Below, piece after piece: positions 18,040 through 27,480 of a stretch of 43,374 nt of DNA. The stretch comes from Oceanospirillaceae bacterium ASP10-02a (lineage in GTDB: Bacteria; Pseudomonadota; Gammaproteobacteria; Pseudomonadales; Balneatricaceae), in contig CAJIZL010000007.1 of NCBI GenBank assembly GCA_905182035.1, positions 1 to 43,374 of the forward strand, read 5' to 3'. How positions within the stretch are numbered: position 1 is the first letter of the stretch; each line of letters begins with the position of its first letter. The position numbers and the translations under genes were made by a program. The notes below the pieces were generated by a model. That model was given only the letters and a program-made list of their open reading frames with translations. It was not told the DNA's origin and did no database searches.

Positions 18040-18360
18040 ATGTCTGACTCTAAACAAGACGCTGTAAAAGCAGCAGCTGACCTAAAAGCCAATGCAAAGA
18101 TTGCCGCCACCATGCTCAAGGCAATTGCTAATGAAAGCCGCTTGCTCATTTTATGTAACTTAGAAGGTAAAGAGATTTCTGTTACTGAACTAAATGAACA
18201 CTTAGACTTGAGCCAATCTGCGCTGTCCCAGCACTTAGCAGTATTGCGTAAAGACGGTTTAGTTAAGACCCGCAGGGAATCACAAACCATCTATTACTCG
18301 CTTTCTGATGTGCGCGCTTCTAAGGTTATTAAAACTCTGCACGACCTATACTGCTCCTAG
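18040..18360 (+). CDS. ArsR-family regulator, HlyU/BigR/SqrR persulfide-sensor type
   Basis: The 106-residue protein is a winged-helix dimer-type regulator (LLKAMANE-like segment LKAIANESRLLILCNL, then LSQSALSQHLAVLRKDGLV as recognition helix). It has only two cysteines, Cys39 in LILC and Cys105 in DLYCS, 66 residues apart. This matches the Cys38/Cys104 pair of Vibrio HlyU and the pair of BigR/SqrR, which forms a disulfide or tetrasulfide with reactive sulfur species. The metal-binding motif of ArsR or SmtB is absent. I infer a sulfide, persulfide or redox sensor. The frame is open from a TTG at 17998, but the ATG at 18040 follows GGAG and fits the family. It converges on the next gene with no gap. 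Confidence 0.88.
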   Translation: MSDSKQDAVKAAADLKANAKIAATMLKAIANESRLLILCNLEGKEISVTELNEHLDLSQSALSQHLAVLRKDGLVKTRRESQTIYYSLSDVRASKVIKTLHDLYCS

Positions 18361-19740
18361 TTAGAGATCAAATATTTTTCCTGGATTCATAATGTTTTTT
18401 GGATCCAAGGCACGCTTTATTAAGCGCATAGTGTGCACTGCATCGGCACCATGTTCCTCCAATAAATACGCCTTTTTTCTTAAACCTATTCCGTGCTCCC
18501 CTGTACAGGTGCCTTGCTGTGCAAGAGCTTGTTGTACAAGGTAGTGGCTTAGTTCTTTGGCAGCACTAACTTGTTCATGGTTATCTGGGTAGAATGAAAT
18601 AATGAGGTGAAAATTGCCATCTCCCGCATGGCTAACTAAAGGGCAGTTAAACCCAAGCTCTAGGGCCTTGGCTTCTGCTAATTCGATACACTCAGCTAGC
18701 TTAGAAATAGGTACACACACATCGGTGCTAATTGCGCTAGCACCCGGGTTAAGGGCTAAACCAGCGAACCAAGCTTGGTGTCTGGCGGTCCATAATTCAT
18801 TTCTTTGTTCTAAGGTTTCAGCCCAACGGAAGTCATCACCATTATATTCTTGGGCCACAGATTGAACCAAAGCTACCTGCTCATCAACACTAGCTTTTGA
18901 ACCGTGAAACTCCATGAATAAGGTCGGTTGAGCTGCAAACCCTTGTAACTTTGAATAATCTATACAGGCGCCCATTTGGCAGCTATTAAGCAACTCAATG
19001 CGCGCTAAAGGCACCGCTAGTTGCATGCACTCGATGACACATTGGGCAGCTTGACCGACACTAGGAAAACTACATACGGCTGCACGAATCTGTTCTGGAA
19101 CTGGGAATATACGTAACCTCAACTCAGTAATAATGCCTAACGTACCTTCAGCACCGATATATAGGTGAGTTAGGTCATAACCAGCTGCGCTCTTTCTTGC
19201 TCGGCCCCCGGTTTGTATGACATCACCGTTAGGTGTCACTACAGTAAGACCAAGCACTACCTCTTTCATGGTGCCATAGCGCACTGCATTAGTGCCTGAG
19301 GCGCGAGTTGAGGCCATGCCACCCAAGCTAGCATTAGCACCAGGATCTAGCGGGAAGAACAGGCCACTGGTCTTTAACGCATAATTCAAAGCTTCACGGG
19401 TAACGCCTGCCTCTAGTTTCACGTCAAAGTCTTCCGTGTTGATCTCCAGCACTTGATCCATGCCGGTTAAATCAACGCTCACACCCCCGTGCACTGGCAC
19501 TAGATGGCCTTCTAATGACGTGCCTGCACCGAATGCAATAATTGGAATGCTATACTCGCTACAGATGCCTACTGCCTCCGCAACCTCTTTGGTGCAGTCA
19601 AGCATAAGTACGGCATCGGGCAACATTTCACTGACGTAGCTCTCACCAGAGCTGTGTTCCATACGCGCATTGGTATTGTCGCTGTATTTATCACCAAACA
19701 CCTGTTTCAGCTGTTTCAGGCCCTGTTCTTTTGTGTTCAT
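18361..19740 (-). CDS. FAD-linked D-lactate dehydrogenase-like oxidoreductase (GlcD/Dld family)
   Basis: The 459-residue protein has an N-terminal PCMH-type FAD-binding domain (about residues 35-215, with AFGAGTSLEGH, GGMASTRASGTNAVRYG and GAEGTLGIITELRLR) and a C-terminal FAD-oxidase domain with HAGDGNFH and CTGEHGIGL near the end. This arrangement belongs to cytochrome-linked D-lactate dehydrogenases and to the GlcD subunit of glycolate oxidase. No glcE or glcF is adjacent, which favours a stand-alone D-2-hydroxyacid dehydrogenase, perhaps for D-lactate. AGAGG lies 8 nt before the ATG. The neighbours do not reveal a substrate; gloB, which yields D-lactate, is 20 kb away. Confidence 0.85.
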   Translation of the reverse strand: MNTKEQGLKQLKQVFGDKYSDNTNARMEHSSGESYVSEMLPDAVLMLDCTKEVAEAVGICSEYSIPIIAFGAGTSLEGHLVPVHGGVSVDLTGMDQVLEINTEDFDVKLEAGVTREALNYALKTSGLFFPLDPGANASLGGMASTRASGTNAVRYGTMKEVVLGLTVVTPNGDVIQTGGRARKSAAGYDLTHLYIGAEGTLGIITELRLRIFPVPEQIRAAVCSFPSVGQAAQCVIECMQLAVPLARIELLNSCQMGACIDYSKLQGFAAQPTLFMEFHGSKASVDEQVALVQSVAQEYNGDDFRWAETLEQRNELWTARHQAWFAGLALNPGASAISTDVCVPISKLAECIELAEAKALELGFNCPLVSHAGDGNFHLIISFYPDNHEQVSAAKELSHYLVQQALAQQGTCTGEHGIGLRKKAYLLEEHGADAVHTMRLIKRALDPKNIMNPGKIFDL

Positions 19741-19909
19741 TGACTAGCCTCTAATAGCTTTACTTAACAGATTAGTTTCGTTTATACCATAATTGCTATA
19801 GTCCAAGCGGAAAACTTGGCTAGGTCTGGGCTATAACCCCGCACCCTAGATATACATCAGAAACCTCACAAATGAGGATCACAATGTTTACATCAATTAT
19901 TGAACCCAT

Positions 19910-19949
19910 AAAAAAAGCCCCCGGCTAGTATTCTAGACGGAGGCTTTTA
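19910..19949 (-). terminator. Rho-independent terminator of htpG
   Basis: A long hairpin pairs AAAAGCCCCCG with CGGAGGCTTTT (one mismatch) and an inner CTAG with CTAG. The A-run at 19910-19916 reads as a T-tract on the minus strand, directly after the htpG stop. Confidence 0.85.
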
Positions 19950-19966
19950 TGGTTCAGATGTACTAA

Positions 19967-21868
19967 TTAGGCACTAAGTTCCAATAACAATTTGTTAAGG
20001 CGTGAAACATAAGCAGCGGGGTCTTCTAACTGTCCGCCTTCTGCCAATTGGGCTTGGTCAAACAGAACACGAGTTAACTCACTAAACCGGTCTTCATCAG
20101 CTTCATCGTTTAGCTTGGCAACTAATGGATGATCTGGATTGAGTTCAAATGTTGGCTTAGTTGATGGCATTGCTTGGCCAGCAGCTTCCATGATACGACG
20201 CATTTGTAGACCCATGTCATCTTCACCAACCACCAAACAGGCTGGGGAGTCTGTTAAACGGTGGGTGATGCGTACGCTTTCTACGTGCTCTTCCAGCAAA
20301 CCTTTCACCCTTTCAACAAGGCCTTCGTATTGCTTGGCTTGCTCTTCCTGTTCTTTCTTTTCGGCTTCGTCTTCTACTTCGCCAAGATCTAAGGCGCCTT
20401 TGGCGACGTCTTGTAACGGGGTACCGTCAAAGTCCATCATGTGCGACATCAACCACTCGTCTACACGCTCAGACAGCAATAGAACTTCGATGCCTTTTTT
20501 GCGGAAAATTTCTAAGTGTGGGCTGTTCTTTGCAGTGTTGTGGTTATCAGCAACCACGTAATAGATCTTGTCTTGGCCTTCTTGCATACGGCCTTTATAT
20601 TCGGCCAAGCTATGAATTTGATCAGTTTTGTCATCGGTGCTAGAAGAGAAACGCAACAAGTTAGCAATTTTTTCTTTATTGTTGTGGTCTTCTGCAGGAC
20701 CTTCTTTCATGACCTGACCAAACTCTTTCCAGAACGTGGCGTATTGTTCAGGCTGCTTTTTCGACATCTTTTCAAGCACATCGAGCACACGTTTGGTTAA
20801 TGCAGCGCGCATTGAGTCGATGACTGGGTCTTTTTGTAAGATTTCACGGGACACGTTAAGAGACAAATCGTTGCTGTCTACTATACCTTTAATAAAACGT
20901 AGGTACATGGGCAAGAACTGCTCAGCTTCATCCATAATAAATACGCGTTGTACGTAAAGCTTTAAACCCCTGGTGGCTTCACGCTGCCACATGTCCATAG
21001 GCGCTTTGGCTGGTATGTATAGCAGGCTAGTATATTCAAGCTTACCTTCTACCTTGTTATGGGCCCATGTCAAAGGCTCTTGGAAGTCATGTGATACGTG
21101 CTTGTAAAACTCGTGGTACTGTTCGTCTTTAACTTCTGAGCGAGACTTAGTCCAAAGGGCTGTGGCCGAGTTTACGGTTTCTTCTTCAGGCTCTTGCTTG
21201 TCTGCATCTTCACCATAATGTTCTTTCATCATGATTACGGGGATAGAGATGTGGTCAGAGTACTTACGCACTAAACTGCGTAGTCGAAAGCCTTCAGCAA
21301 ATTCTTTTTCATCGGCTTTAAGGTGCAGGATAATTTCTGTACCACGCCCAGTTTTTTTAACTTTAGAGATATCAAATTCGCCCTCACCTTTTGAGCGCCA
21401 TAGTACACCTTCAGATTTTTTTGAACCCGCTTTACGGGTAATTACTTCCACTTCATCGGCGACGATGAAAGATGAGTAAAAACCTACACCAAACTGACCG
21501 ATCAACTGTGAATCTTTTTGCTGATCACCAGTAAGGTTCTGCAAGAACTCAGAAGTGCCAGACTTGGCAATGGTGCCCAAGTGGTCAATCACATCGGCAC
21601 GATCCATACCAATACCATTGTCACTAATACTTAAGGTATTGGCCTCTTTGTCAAACTTAATATGGATAGCAAGTTCACTGTCATCTCCATACAGGCTACC
21701 GTCTGAAACTGCAGCAAAACGCATTTTGTCTGCAGCATCTGAAGCGTTAGAAATAAGTTCGCGAAGGAAAATTTCCTTGTTGCTGTACAAGGAGTGAATC
21801 ATCAAATGTAAAAGTTGTTTAACTTCTGTTTGAAAACCTAAAGTCTCTGTTTTAGTAGCAGTGCTCAT
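19967..21868 (-). CDS. htpG: Chaperone HtpG (Hsp90 family)
   Basis: HtpG is the bacterial Hsp90, an ATP-dependent homodimeric cytoplasmic chaperone. The 633-residue protein has the N-terminal GHKL ATPase domain ([39 protein letters not shown] region, GQFGVGFYS), the middle client-binding domain ([28 protein letters not shown] in part) and a C-terminal dimerisation domain. Length is close to the E. coli protein. A sigma32-type promoter lies 69-94 nt upstream of the start and a strong terminator follows, so it is a monocistronic heat-shock gene. Confidence 0.97.
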   Translation of the reverse strand: MSTATKTETLGFQTEVKQLLHLMIHSLYSNKEIFLRELISNASDAADKMRFAAVSDGSLYGDDSELAIHIKFDKEANTLSISDNGIGMDRADVIDHLGTIAKSGTSEFLQNLTGDQQKDSQLIGQFGVGFYSSFIVADEVEVITRKAGSKKSEGVLWRSKGEGEFDISKVKKTGRGTEIILHLKADEKEFAEGFRLRSLVRKYSDHISIPVIMMKEHYGEDADKQEPEEETVNSATALWTKSRSEVKDEQYHEFYKHVSHDFQEPLTWAHNKVEGKLEYTSLLYIPAKAPMDMWQREATRGLKLYVQRVFIMDEAEQFLPMYLRFIKGIVDSNDLSLNVSREILQKDPVIDSMRAALTKRVLDVLEKMSKKQPEQYATFWKEFGQVMKEGPAEDHNNKEKIANLLRFSSSTDDKTDQIHSLAEYKGRMQEGQDKIYYVVADNHNTAKNSPHLEIFRKKGIEVLLLSERVDEWLMSHMMDFDGTPLQDVAKGALDLGEVEDEAEKKEQEEQAKQYEGLVERVKGLLEEHVESVRITHRLTDSPACLVVGEDDMGLQMRRIMEAAGQAMPSTKPTFELNPDHPLVAKLNDEADEDRFSELTRVLFDQAQLAEGGQLEDPAAYVSRLNKLLLELSA

Positions 21869-21936
21869 GGGGCGTTGTTTCTCCGTAAATCATGGGCTGC
21901 GCTGGTAGCGCTAGTAAAGTGGTTACGGGGTCAATG

Positions 21937-21962
21937 ATGGGGGTGGCTTGAATAATTTCAAG
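21937..21962 (-). promoter_or_regulatory. Sigma32 (RpoH) heat-shock promoter of htpG
   Basis: On the minus strand CTTGAA (21957-21962) and CCCCAT (21937-21942) are spaced by 14 nt, matching the RpoH consensus in sequence and spacing. The -35 element is one arm of a perfect inverted repeat, GCTTGAA-TAAT-TTCAAGC on the plus strand (21946-21963). Confidence 0.82.
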
Positions 21963-21990
21963 CTATATTGGCTGCTTTATGCGTATTGAC

Positions 21991-22755
21991 CTAAATGAGG
22001 TGGTAATCTACTAGGGTTTTTCGATTCTTAGAGTCGTTACTGCCCTTTAGCTCTGCAAGTGAACTTGAGTTAAACTCGCGAGTGTAGAGGATATAAACCA
22101 CTACACAGGTAACCGCCATAAACACCAGAGGGTGTATAGACCAAGTCAAAACTGCAAGACTGTAATAGTAAGCACGTAGACCAAAGTTAAAGTTGTTCGC
22201 TGCCATAGATAGAACCTTGGCCGAGCGATTCACGTGGTCCATCAGGTCTTTGTTATCGGAGATATCACCATATACTACAGGTGCGCTGGAAATCATTACC
22301 GAAGCAAAGCCGTATTGTCGAAGACTCCATGTGAACTTAAAAAAGGCATAAACGAACATTAGGGTGAGGAAGAACAGCTTAAACTGCCACTCTAAAGGTG
22401 ACTGAGGTGGCAAAAATGGAATACCTCGGCCGATGTGTACCACATCTTCAGTGTAACCCACTAACGTCACTAAACCAGCTAAAATCAGCAAGCTAGATGA
22501 TGCGAACAAAGTAACGTAACGTTCTAAATTAGCCACAGCGCCTATGTCGGCCATGCGCATGTCACGGCCAATCATACGCACCATCCAACGCTGGCGATAA
22601 GCATGCAACACCCCTGCTAACGAGTCTTTACGCCTAGAGGCCCGGATGGCGTATGCTTGATAACCACGCACAGCAATCAAAAACCAGACCAAAGCCAATA
22701 GGTTCCACCCTTGATCTGGCAGTACGGTGACAATGTAGGTGGTGATATGTTCCAT
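21991..22755 (-). CDS. DUF599 family membrane protein
   Basis: The 254-residue protein matches the DUF599 family (a widespread proteobacterial membrane family of unknown function) over its length. Recognisable parts are the segment RQRWMVRMIGRDMRMADIGA, the NLERxxxxFASSSLLILAG helix and the segment KVLSMAANNFNFGLRAYYYS. About four membrane helices are visible, near residues 12-30, 80-105, 128-150 and 200-235. It starts 4 nt after the stop of a 59-codon basic gene, with GAGAG upstream, so the two are probably cotranscribed. I can give no function. Confidence 0.85.
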   Translation of the reverse strand: MEHITTYIVTVLPDQGWNLLALVWFLIAVRGYQAYAIRASRRKDSLAGVLHAYRQRWMVRMIGRDMRMADIGAVANLERYVTLFASSSLLILAGLVTLVGYTEDVVHIGRGIPFLPPQSPLEWQFKLFFLTLMFVYAFFKFTWSLRQYGFASVMISSAPVVYGDISDNKDLMDHVNRSAKVLSMAANNFNFGLRAYYYSLAVLTWSIHPLVFMAVTCVVVYILYTREFNSSSLAELKGSNDSKNRKTLVDYHLI

Positions 22756-22759
22756 TACG

Positions 22760-22939
22760 TTAGCTCTCGTCTTGGTGTTGCTGAAATACTGACTTTTGTT
22801 TCTTTTTGGTGGCTAAGCCTTTTTGTTTACGCGTTTGATAACTAGAAGGCGAAAATGTTCTAGCGACGGTTGTTTTCTTCTTATTAGGGTTAAAAGTCAC
22901 ACCAGCTACGGCGGGCATTTTCTTTTTAGCACGGGTCAT
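22760..22939 (-). CDS. Small lysine-rich basic protein (59 aa)
   Basis: The minus strand from the ATG at 22939 to the TAA at 22760 encodes 59 residues, beginning MTRAKKKMPAVAGV and ending QQHQDES. It is rich in Lys and Arg (KKK, NKKKTT, TRKQKG, TKKKQK) and has no hydrophobic segment or cysteine, so it is soluble and strongly basic. Its stop is 4 nt before the DUF599 start, an operon-like spacing. The ribosome-binding site is poor. Composition and context suggest a nucleic-acid- or ribosome-associated small protein, but I do not recognise a family. Confidence 0.6.
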   Translation of the reverse strand: MTRAKKKMPAVAGVTFNPNKKKTTVARTFSPSSYQTRKQKGLATKKKQKSVFQQHQDES

Positions 22940-23143
22940 GTTGAGTTCGGCTCAGTGACGTTATTCAATAGTTCTACTGAATGTATTTTAACACGCTTCG
23001 CCACCCGTTTGTGAGCAGCATTATGATTTGTTTTACAGCTGCACTTGTTAAATAACAACTCAATTTACAGGAATAAAAATGGTTGCTAAATACAGATGCC
23101 CTTGTAATGAAGACCTAAACATAAGGCTTTGCAGTGTAAAGGT

Positions 23144-24307
23144 TTAAGGTCTGTTAGGTACTTTGAAATCTAACAACTGTTTATATTGTTCCTTCATATT
23201 CGGCCACAGTAGATGCTCAACAAAAGGGATGGAAGCAATGTCCTGGTCGATTTTGAGTGCCATCTTTTGGATGAGGTTAACAGCTGCAACGGATTCTTTT
23301 TTATGTTCCTGAGGCGCAGACTCATAGAGATAGTCTAAACCAAACATTTCAGGGTAAACCAGACGGTTTGGCAACACAGGAATACAACCCAACTGCACAG
23401 CTTCTAACACAGAAATGCCTTGAAACTCGTGTAGCGCTGTAGACAATATCATATCCCCTCCCGCCAACCAGTTGAGGTACTGCTGCCGAGATTCAACATA
23501 ACCAAACTGAACAAGGTAAGTGCTGAACTCTTTTTTTATTTCTTCAAATTCAATGGGTTGTTGGCGGAACTGTTGTCCAACAAGGCACAGTTTGAAATCT
23601 ATGTTCCTATTGCGTAGTTGACGTAGTATGGCCTGAAGTTGTTGTGGGCCTTTATCGTATTCCCACCGTGCAGCCCAGATCAACCTCAAGGATGATCTAC
23701 CCTCTCGTTTAGGCCATAGTGACTGGTGTTCTGTGTTGCCGTTGTTGGCTATATTGGAGGGATTACGCGGGTCTAGAGGGTACAGGGTTTTAAGAGGCAC
23801 TGGCAACACCGAACTTTTTTTGTCTAACAACTGAGCAACGTCTATTGGCATCTTTTCTGGTAATTGGTTAAGTAACTCATCGACCCCAGCTATAAAACTC
23901 TGTTGGTTGTATTGACTATTAAAGACCAACTTATCAGCGCTCAAAGCCCCATACAAGGTAACCATTTTAGGGTCTAATTGACGTGTTTTATTGGACTGGT
24001 TTGCCGGGTAAATAAATTGGTTTTCATGAAAATAAAGAATAGATGGTATGTTCGCCAAGTTAGCAACAAAGCCCTTTAGAGAAGCCAAATCCACCATTGA
24101 TGTAGCAAGTACAAGGTCATAGGGTTGGTCTAAAGTGGCTTTTGCACCCAAAGCCCATTGCATACTGTTGCCACGAATACGCCAGCTAAAATAACGCCCT
24201 GGCAATACTAACTGGGTCCAGTGATGCTCTGGGAACTCATCTACTAGTGCTTCACGCCAGTATTTATGACTTTGTGCATCGTAAGCTGATAGTAATAAAA
24301 TACGCAT
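23144..24307 (-). CDS. DUF3524 glycosyltransferase, tRNA-queuosine mannosyltransferase-like
   Basis: The 387-residue protein has an N-terminal DUF3524 domain (about residues 1-170: RILLLSAYDAQSHKYW, PGRYFSWRIRGN, LYFHENQFIYP, KLVFNSQYNQ) and a C-terminal GT4-type transferase domain (about 205-330: WAARWEYDKGP and the EX7E motif, Glu294 to Glu302 in HEFQGISVLEA). This layout is that of the animal protein GTDC1/QTMAN, which transfers mannose to queuosine at tRNA-Asp position 34. Whether the bacterial member modifies tRNA or another acceptor is not shown by the sequence. It ends the minus-strand run that begins with selD; its start is 3 nt from the upstream hydrolase stop, so the two genes are almost certainly cotranscribed. 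Confidence 0.85.
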   Translation of the reverse strand: MRILLLSAYDAQSHKYWREALVDEFPEHHWTQLVLPGRYFSWRIRGNSMQWALGAKATLDQPYDLVLATSMVDLASLKGFVANLANIPSILYFHENQFIYPANQSNKTRQLDPKMVTLYGALSADKLVFNSQYNQQSFIAGVDELLNQLPEKMPIDVAQLLDKKSSVLPVPLKTLYPLDPRNPSNIANNGNTEHQSLWPKREGRSSLRLIWAARWEYDKGPQQLQAILRQLRNRNIDFKLCLVGQQFRQQPIEFEEIKKEFSTYLVQFGYVESRQQYLNWLAGGDMILSTALHEFQGISVLEAVQLGCIPVLPNRLVYPEMFGLDYLYESAPQEHKKESVAAVNLIQKMALKIDQDIASIPFVEHLLWPNMKEQYKQLLDFKVPNRP

Positions 24308-24310
24308 AAG

Positions 24311-25114
24311 CTAAACGAGGTTATCTAAAAATCGTGACACCAAGCGGGAAAACAGCTCTGGTTTTTCGGCATGCAGCCAATGACCGCAGTCTGCCATGAC
24401 ATTCAACTGGGTGTTGGGTAGTACAGCATCAAACGCAGCCTTATGTTGAGGTAAGATGTAGGGGGAGTCTGCGCCCTTAAGTACCAGTGTTGGGCCGGTA
24501 TAAGCTGGCGCTCCTGTCAGTGCTGCGGATGTTACGGACGAGATAGGTGCTGCACTTATGGCTTGGTAGTTCTCTTGTATAGCTGTGAGGTTGTAGCGTA
24601 AAACAAACTTTCCTATTTGGTTTTTATAGAGGCTTTTGAGTAAAAACTGACATACCCTCGCATCAGGTTCGTATGCCATAAGTAAATCTAACCCATGTTT
24701 ACGGGACTTTAACGTTACTAGGCTAATGCTATTGAGGCCCGCCAATATAGCTTGGTGCCGTGGCTCATAAGCAACTGGAGCAATATCAGCAACGAGTAAA
24801 CTTCGTATGCGTTGTGGGTCATTAATGGCTAATTGCATCGCCACTTTACCACCCATTGAATGGCCTAACAGGTCGACTTTTTGTAAGCCTAACTTATCTA
24901 AACTCTGGCATACATCATTTGCCATGGTAGCATAATCCATTAATGGATCATGGGCAGACATGCCGTGATTACGCAGGTCCATGGTAATCACACGCCGATC
25001 TTGCGCCCACGTTAAAGCGTGGCTACGCCAGTTGTCTTGGGAGCCAAATAACCCATGTAAAACTACCAGGGGATAGCTACCGTGTATATTAAATTGAAGT
25101 GTATTGAGTAACAT
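24311..25114 (-). CDS. Alpha/beta hydrolase, YbfF-type esterase
   Basis: The 267-residue protein has the alpha/beta-hydrolase fold with oxyanion-hole segment LHGLFGSQDNW, nucleophile Ser86 in GHSMGGK and the catalytic His in CGHWLHAEKPE. MDLRNHGMS and ADIAPVAYEPRH are typical of E. coli YbfF, an esterase acting on short acyl-CoA or similar esters in vitro. Its ATG overlaps the DUF2185 stop by one base (TAATG), and the glycosyltransferase follows 3 nt later. Physiological substrate unknown; placement after fghA may hint at a role with thioesters. Confidence 0.88.
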   Translation of the reverse strand: MLLNTLQFNIHGSYPLVVLHGLFGSQDNWRSHALTWAQDRRVITMDLRNHGMSAHDPLMDYATMANDVCQSLDKLGLQKVDLLGHSMGGKVAMQLAINDPQRIRSLLVADIAPVAYEPRHQAILAGLNSISLVTLKSRKHGLDLLMAYEPDARVCQFLLKSLYKNQIGKFVLRYNLTAIQENYQAISAAPISSVTSAALTGAPAYTGPTLVLKGADSPYILPQHKAAFDAVLPNTQLNVMADCGHWLHAEKPELFSRLVSRFLDNLV

Positions 25115-25464
25115 TAACTCACTTCAACATCCACTTCTTCCACAGGAATTTCGAAGTCGTGAACTTGTTGCCATGGTTGATCTGGAGGCCTCTCCCATAT
25201 GGTGCCTGCGTTGTGGTCTAACAATGCATCTAAGCTTGAATCAGCTTCACACATGGGTGCCAATGGGAAAGGTTCTAGGTTTGAGAACTCTTCTAAGAAT
25301 TCAGGTGTTTCATAACCTGTGAACAAGCGCCAACCTGTGTCATTGCTGTGTTCTGGTATAGTTTTGTACATAAATCGTACAGGTAAAGCATTATCACCTA
25401 GGGCTAGTTTGGAGACTCGGGCCATATGACCATGACGGGTGTGACGCTTTTTTGCTATCATCAT
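25114..25464 (-). CDS. DUF2185 (Imm33-like) family protein
   Basis: The 116-residue soluble protein has the DUF2185 pattern: VSKLALGDNALPVRFMYKT followed by NDTGWRLFTGYETPEFL (compare family DSGWRxFxGxE). The family is also called immunity protein Imm33 because some members lie beside toxins, but no toxin gene is here. Two tandem ATGs (25464 and 25461) directly follow the fghA stop, and the stop overlaps the hydrolase start, so it is embedded in the operon. The C-terminus is acidic. Function unknown. Confidence 0.78.
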   Translation of the reverse strand: MMIAKKRHTRHGHMARVSKLALGDNALPVRFMYKTIPEHSNDTGWRLFTGYETPEFLEEFSNLEPFPLAPMCEADSSLDALLDHNAGTIWERPPDQPWQQVHDFEIPVEEVDVEVS

Positions 25465-26334
25465 TTATGCCGTTAAGCCAAGGTATGCGGCATGGTAAAG
25501 AAGGTGCTCTTCAATAAAACTACTAATGTAGTAATAGCTATGGTCGTAACCTTCACGTTCGCGGTAGTCTATGGGATATTGCAAACGTTCACAGGTTTCA
25601 TTGAATAACTTTGGCATCAGTTGGTCAACATAAAACGGGTCACTAGTACCTTGGTCAATTAACAAAGCTTGTGGCGTTATACCTGCAGTATGGTTGTTTT
25701 GTACCAACTGGTTAGTATCCCATGGGGCCCAAGTGGCCTCATCGCTGCCCAAATAGGCTGTAAGGCCCTTTTGTCCCCAGGGACACTGTGATGGCGAGGT
25801 AATCGGCGCAAAAGCAGATACTGAGGCGTATTTACCTGGGTTCTTTAAAGCGCAAATTAACGCACCGTGGCCTCCCATGGAGTGACCACTAATAGCAGCT
25901 TGATCATTCACTGCATAGTTGCTTTGAATAATGTTCGGTAGCTCTTCTGTGACATAGCTGTACATATTGTAGGCTTTTGACCAAGGTGCTTGAGTGGCAT
26001 CAACGTAAAAGCCTGCACCTGTACCTAGATCATAAGCATCGTCTTCACCTTCAATGCCAGCGCCACGCGGGCTAGTATCGGGCATAATAATAGCCATGCC
26101 CAATTCTGCAGCTAGGGCAAACGCACCAGCCTTTTGACTGAAGTTCTCGTCGTTGCAGGTGAGTCCTGATAACCAATATAGTGCTGGGACCTTACTCAAT
26201 TGAGTACCCTGCTGTGCTTGAGGTGGTAAAAATATAGCGAAGGTCATGCTGCCTTGGCATGCTGCAGATAGATGTTCTACCCGCAACAAATGCCCGCCAC
26301 TGACCTTGACTTCTGAAAGCTGATTTAGAGACAT
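25465..26334 (-). CDS. fghA: S-formylglutathione hydrolase
   Basis: FghA hydrolyses S-formylglutathione to formate and glutathione, the last step of glutathione-dependent formaldehyde oxidation. The 289-residue esterase-D family protein shows WLSGLTCNDENFSQKAGAF, PDTSPRGAGIEGEDDAYDLG, nucleophile Ser152 in ISGHSMGGHGAL, the acid residue in DQGTSDPFYVDQ and His in YDHSYYYI. It starts 12 nt after the stop of the dehydrogenase gene that supplies its substrate. Equivalent names are frmB and yeiG. Confidence 0.95.
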   Translation of the reverse strand: MSLNQLSEVKVSGGHLLRVEHLSAACQGSMTFAIFLPPQAQQGTQLSKVPALYWLSGLTCNDENFSQKAGAFALAAELGMAIIMPDTSPRGAGIEGEDDAYDLGTGAGFYVDATQAPWSKAYNMYSYVTEELPNIIQSNYAVNDQAAISGHSMGGHGALICALKNPGKYASVSAFAPITSPSQCPWGQKGLTAYLGSDEATWAPWDTNQLVQNNHTAGITPQALLIDQGTSDPFYVDQLMPKLFNETCERLQYPIDYREREGYDHSYYYISSFIEEHLLYHAAYLGLTA

Positions 26335-26346
26335 GACAGAAATTTC

Positions 26347-27480
<1,134 letters not shown>

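Noticed and set aside
19872-19928. 18-residue plus-strand frame (ATGAGG..., second ATG with GAGG upstream)
   Set aside because: It ends inside the htpG terminator hairpin, has no visible promoter and looks like chance.
25104-25322. Plus-strand open frame opposite DUF2185
   Set aside because: It is antisense to a gene with a recognisable family pattern and tight operon spacing.
25114-25464. Toxin-antitoxin or polymorphic-toxin immunity locus (Imm33 label)
   Set aside because: No toxin, secretion or other immunity gene is nearby, and neighbours are metabolic genes.
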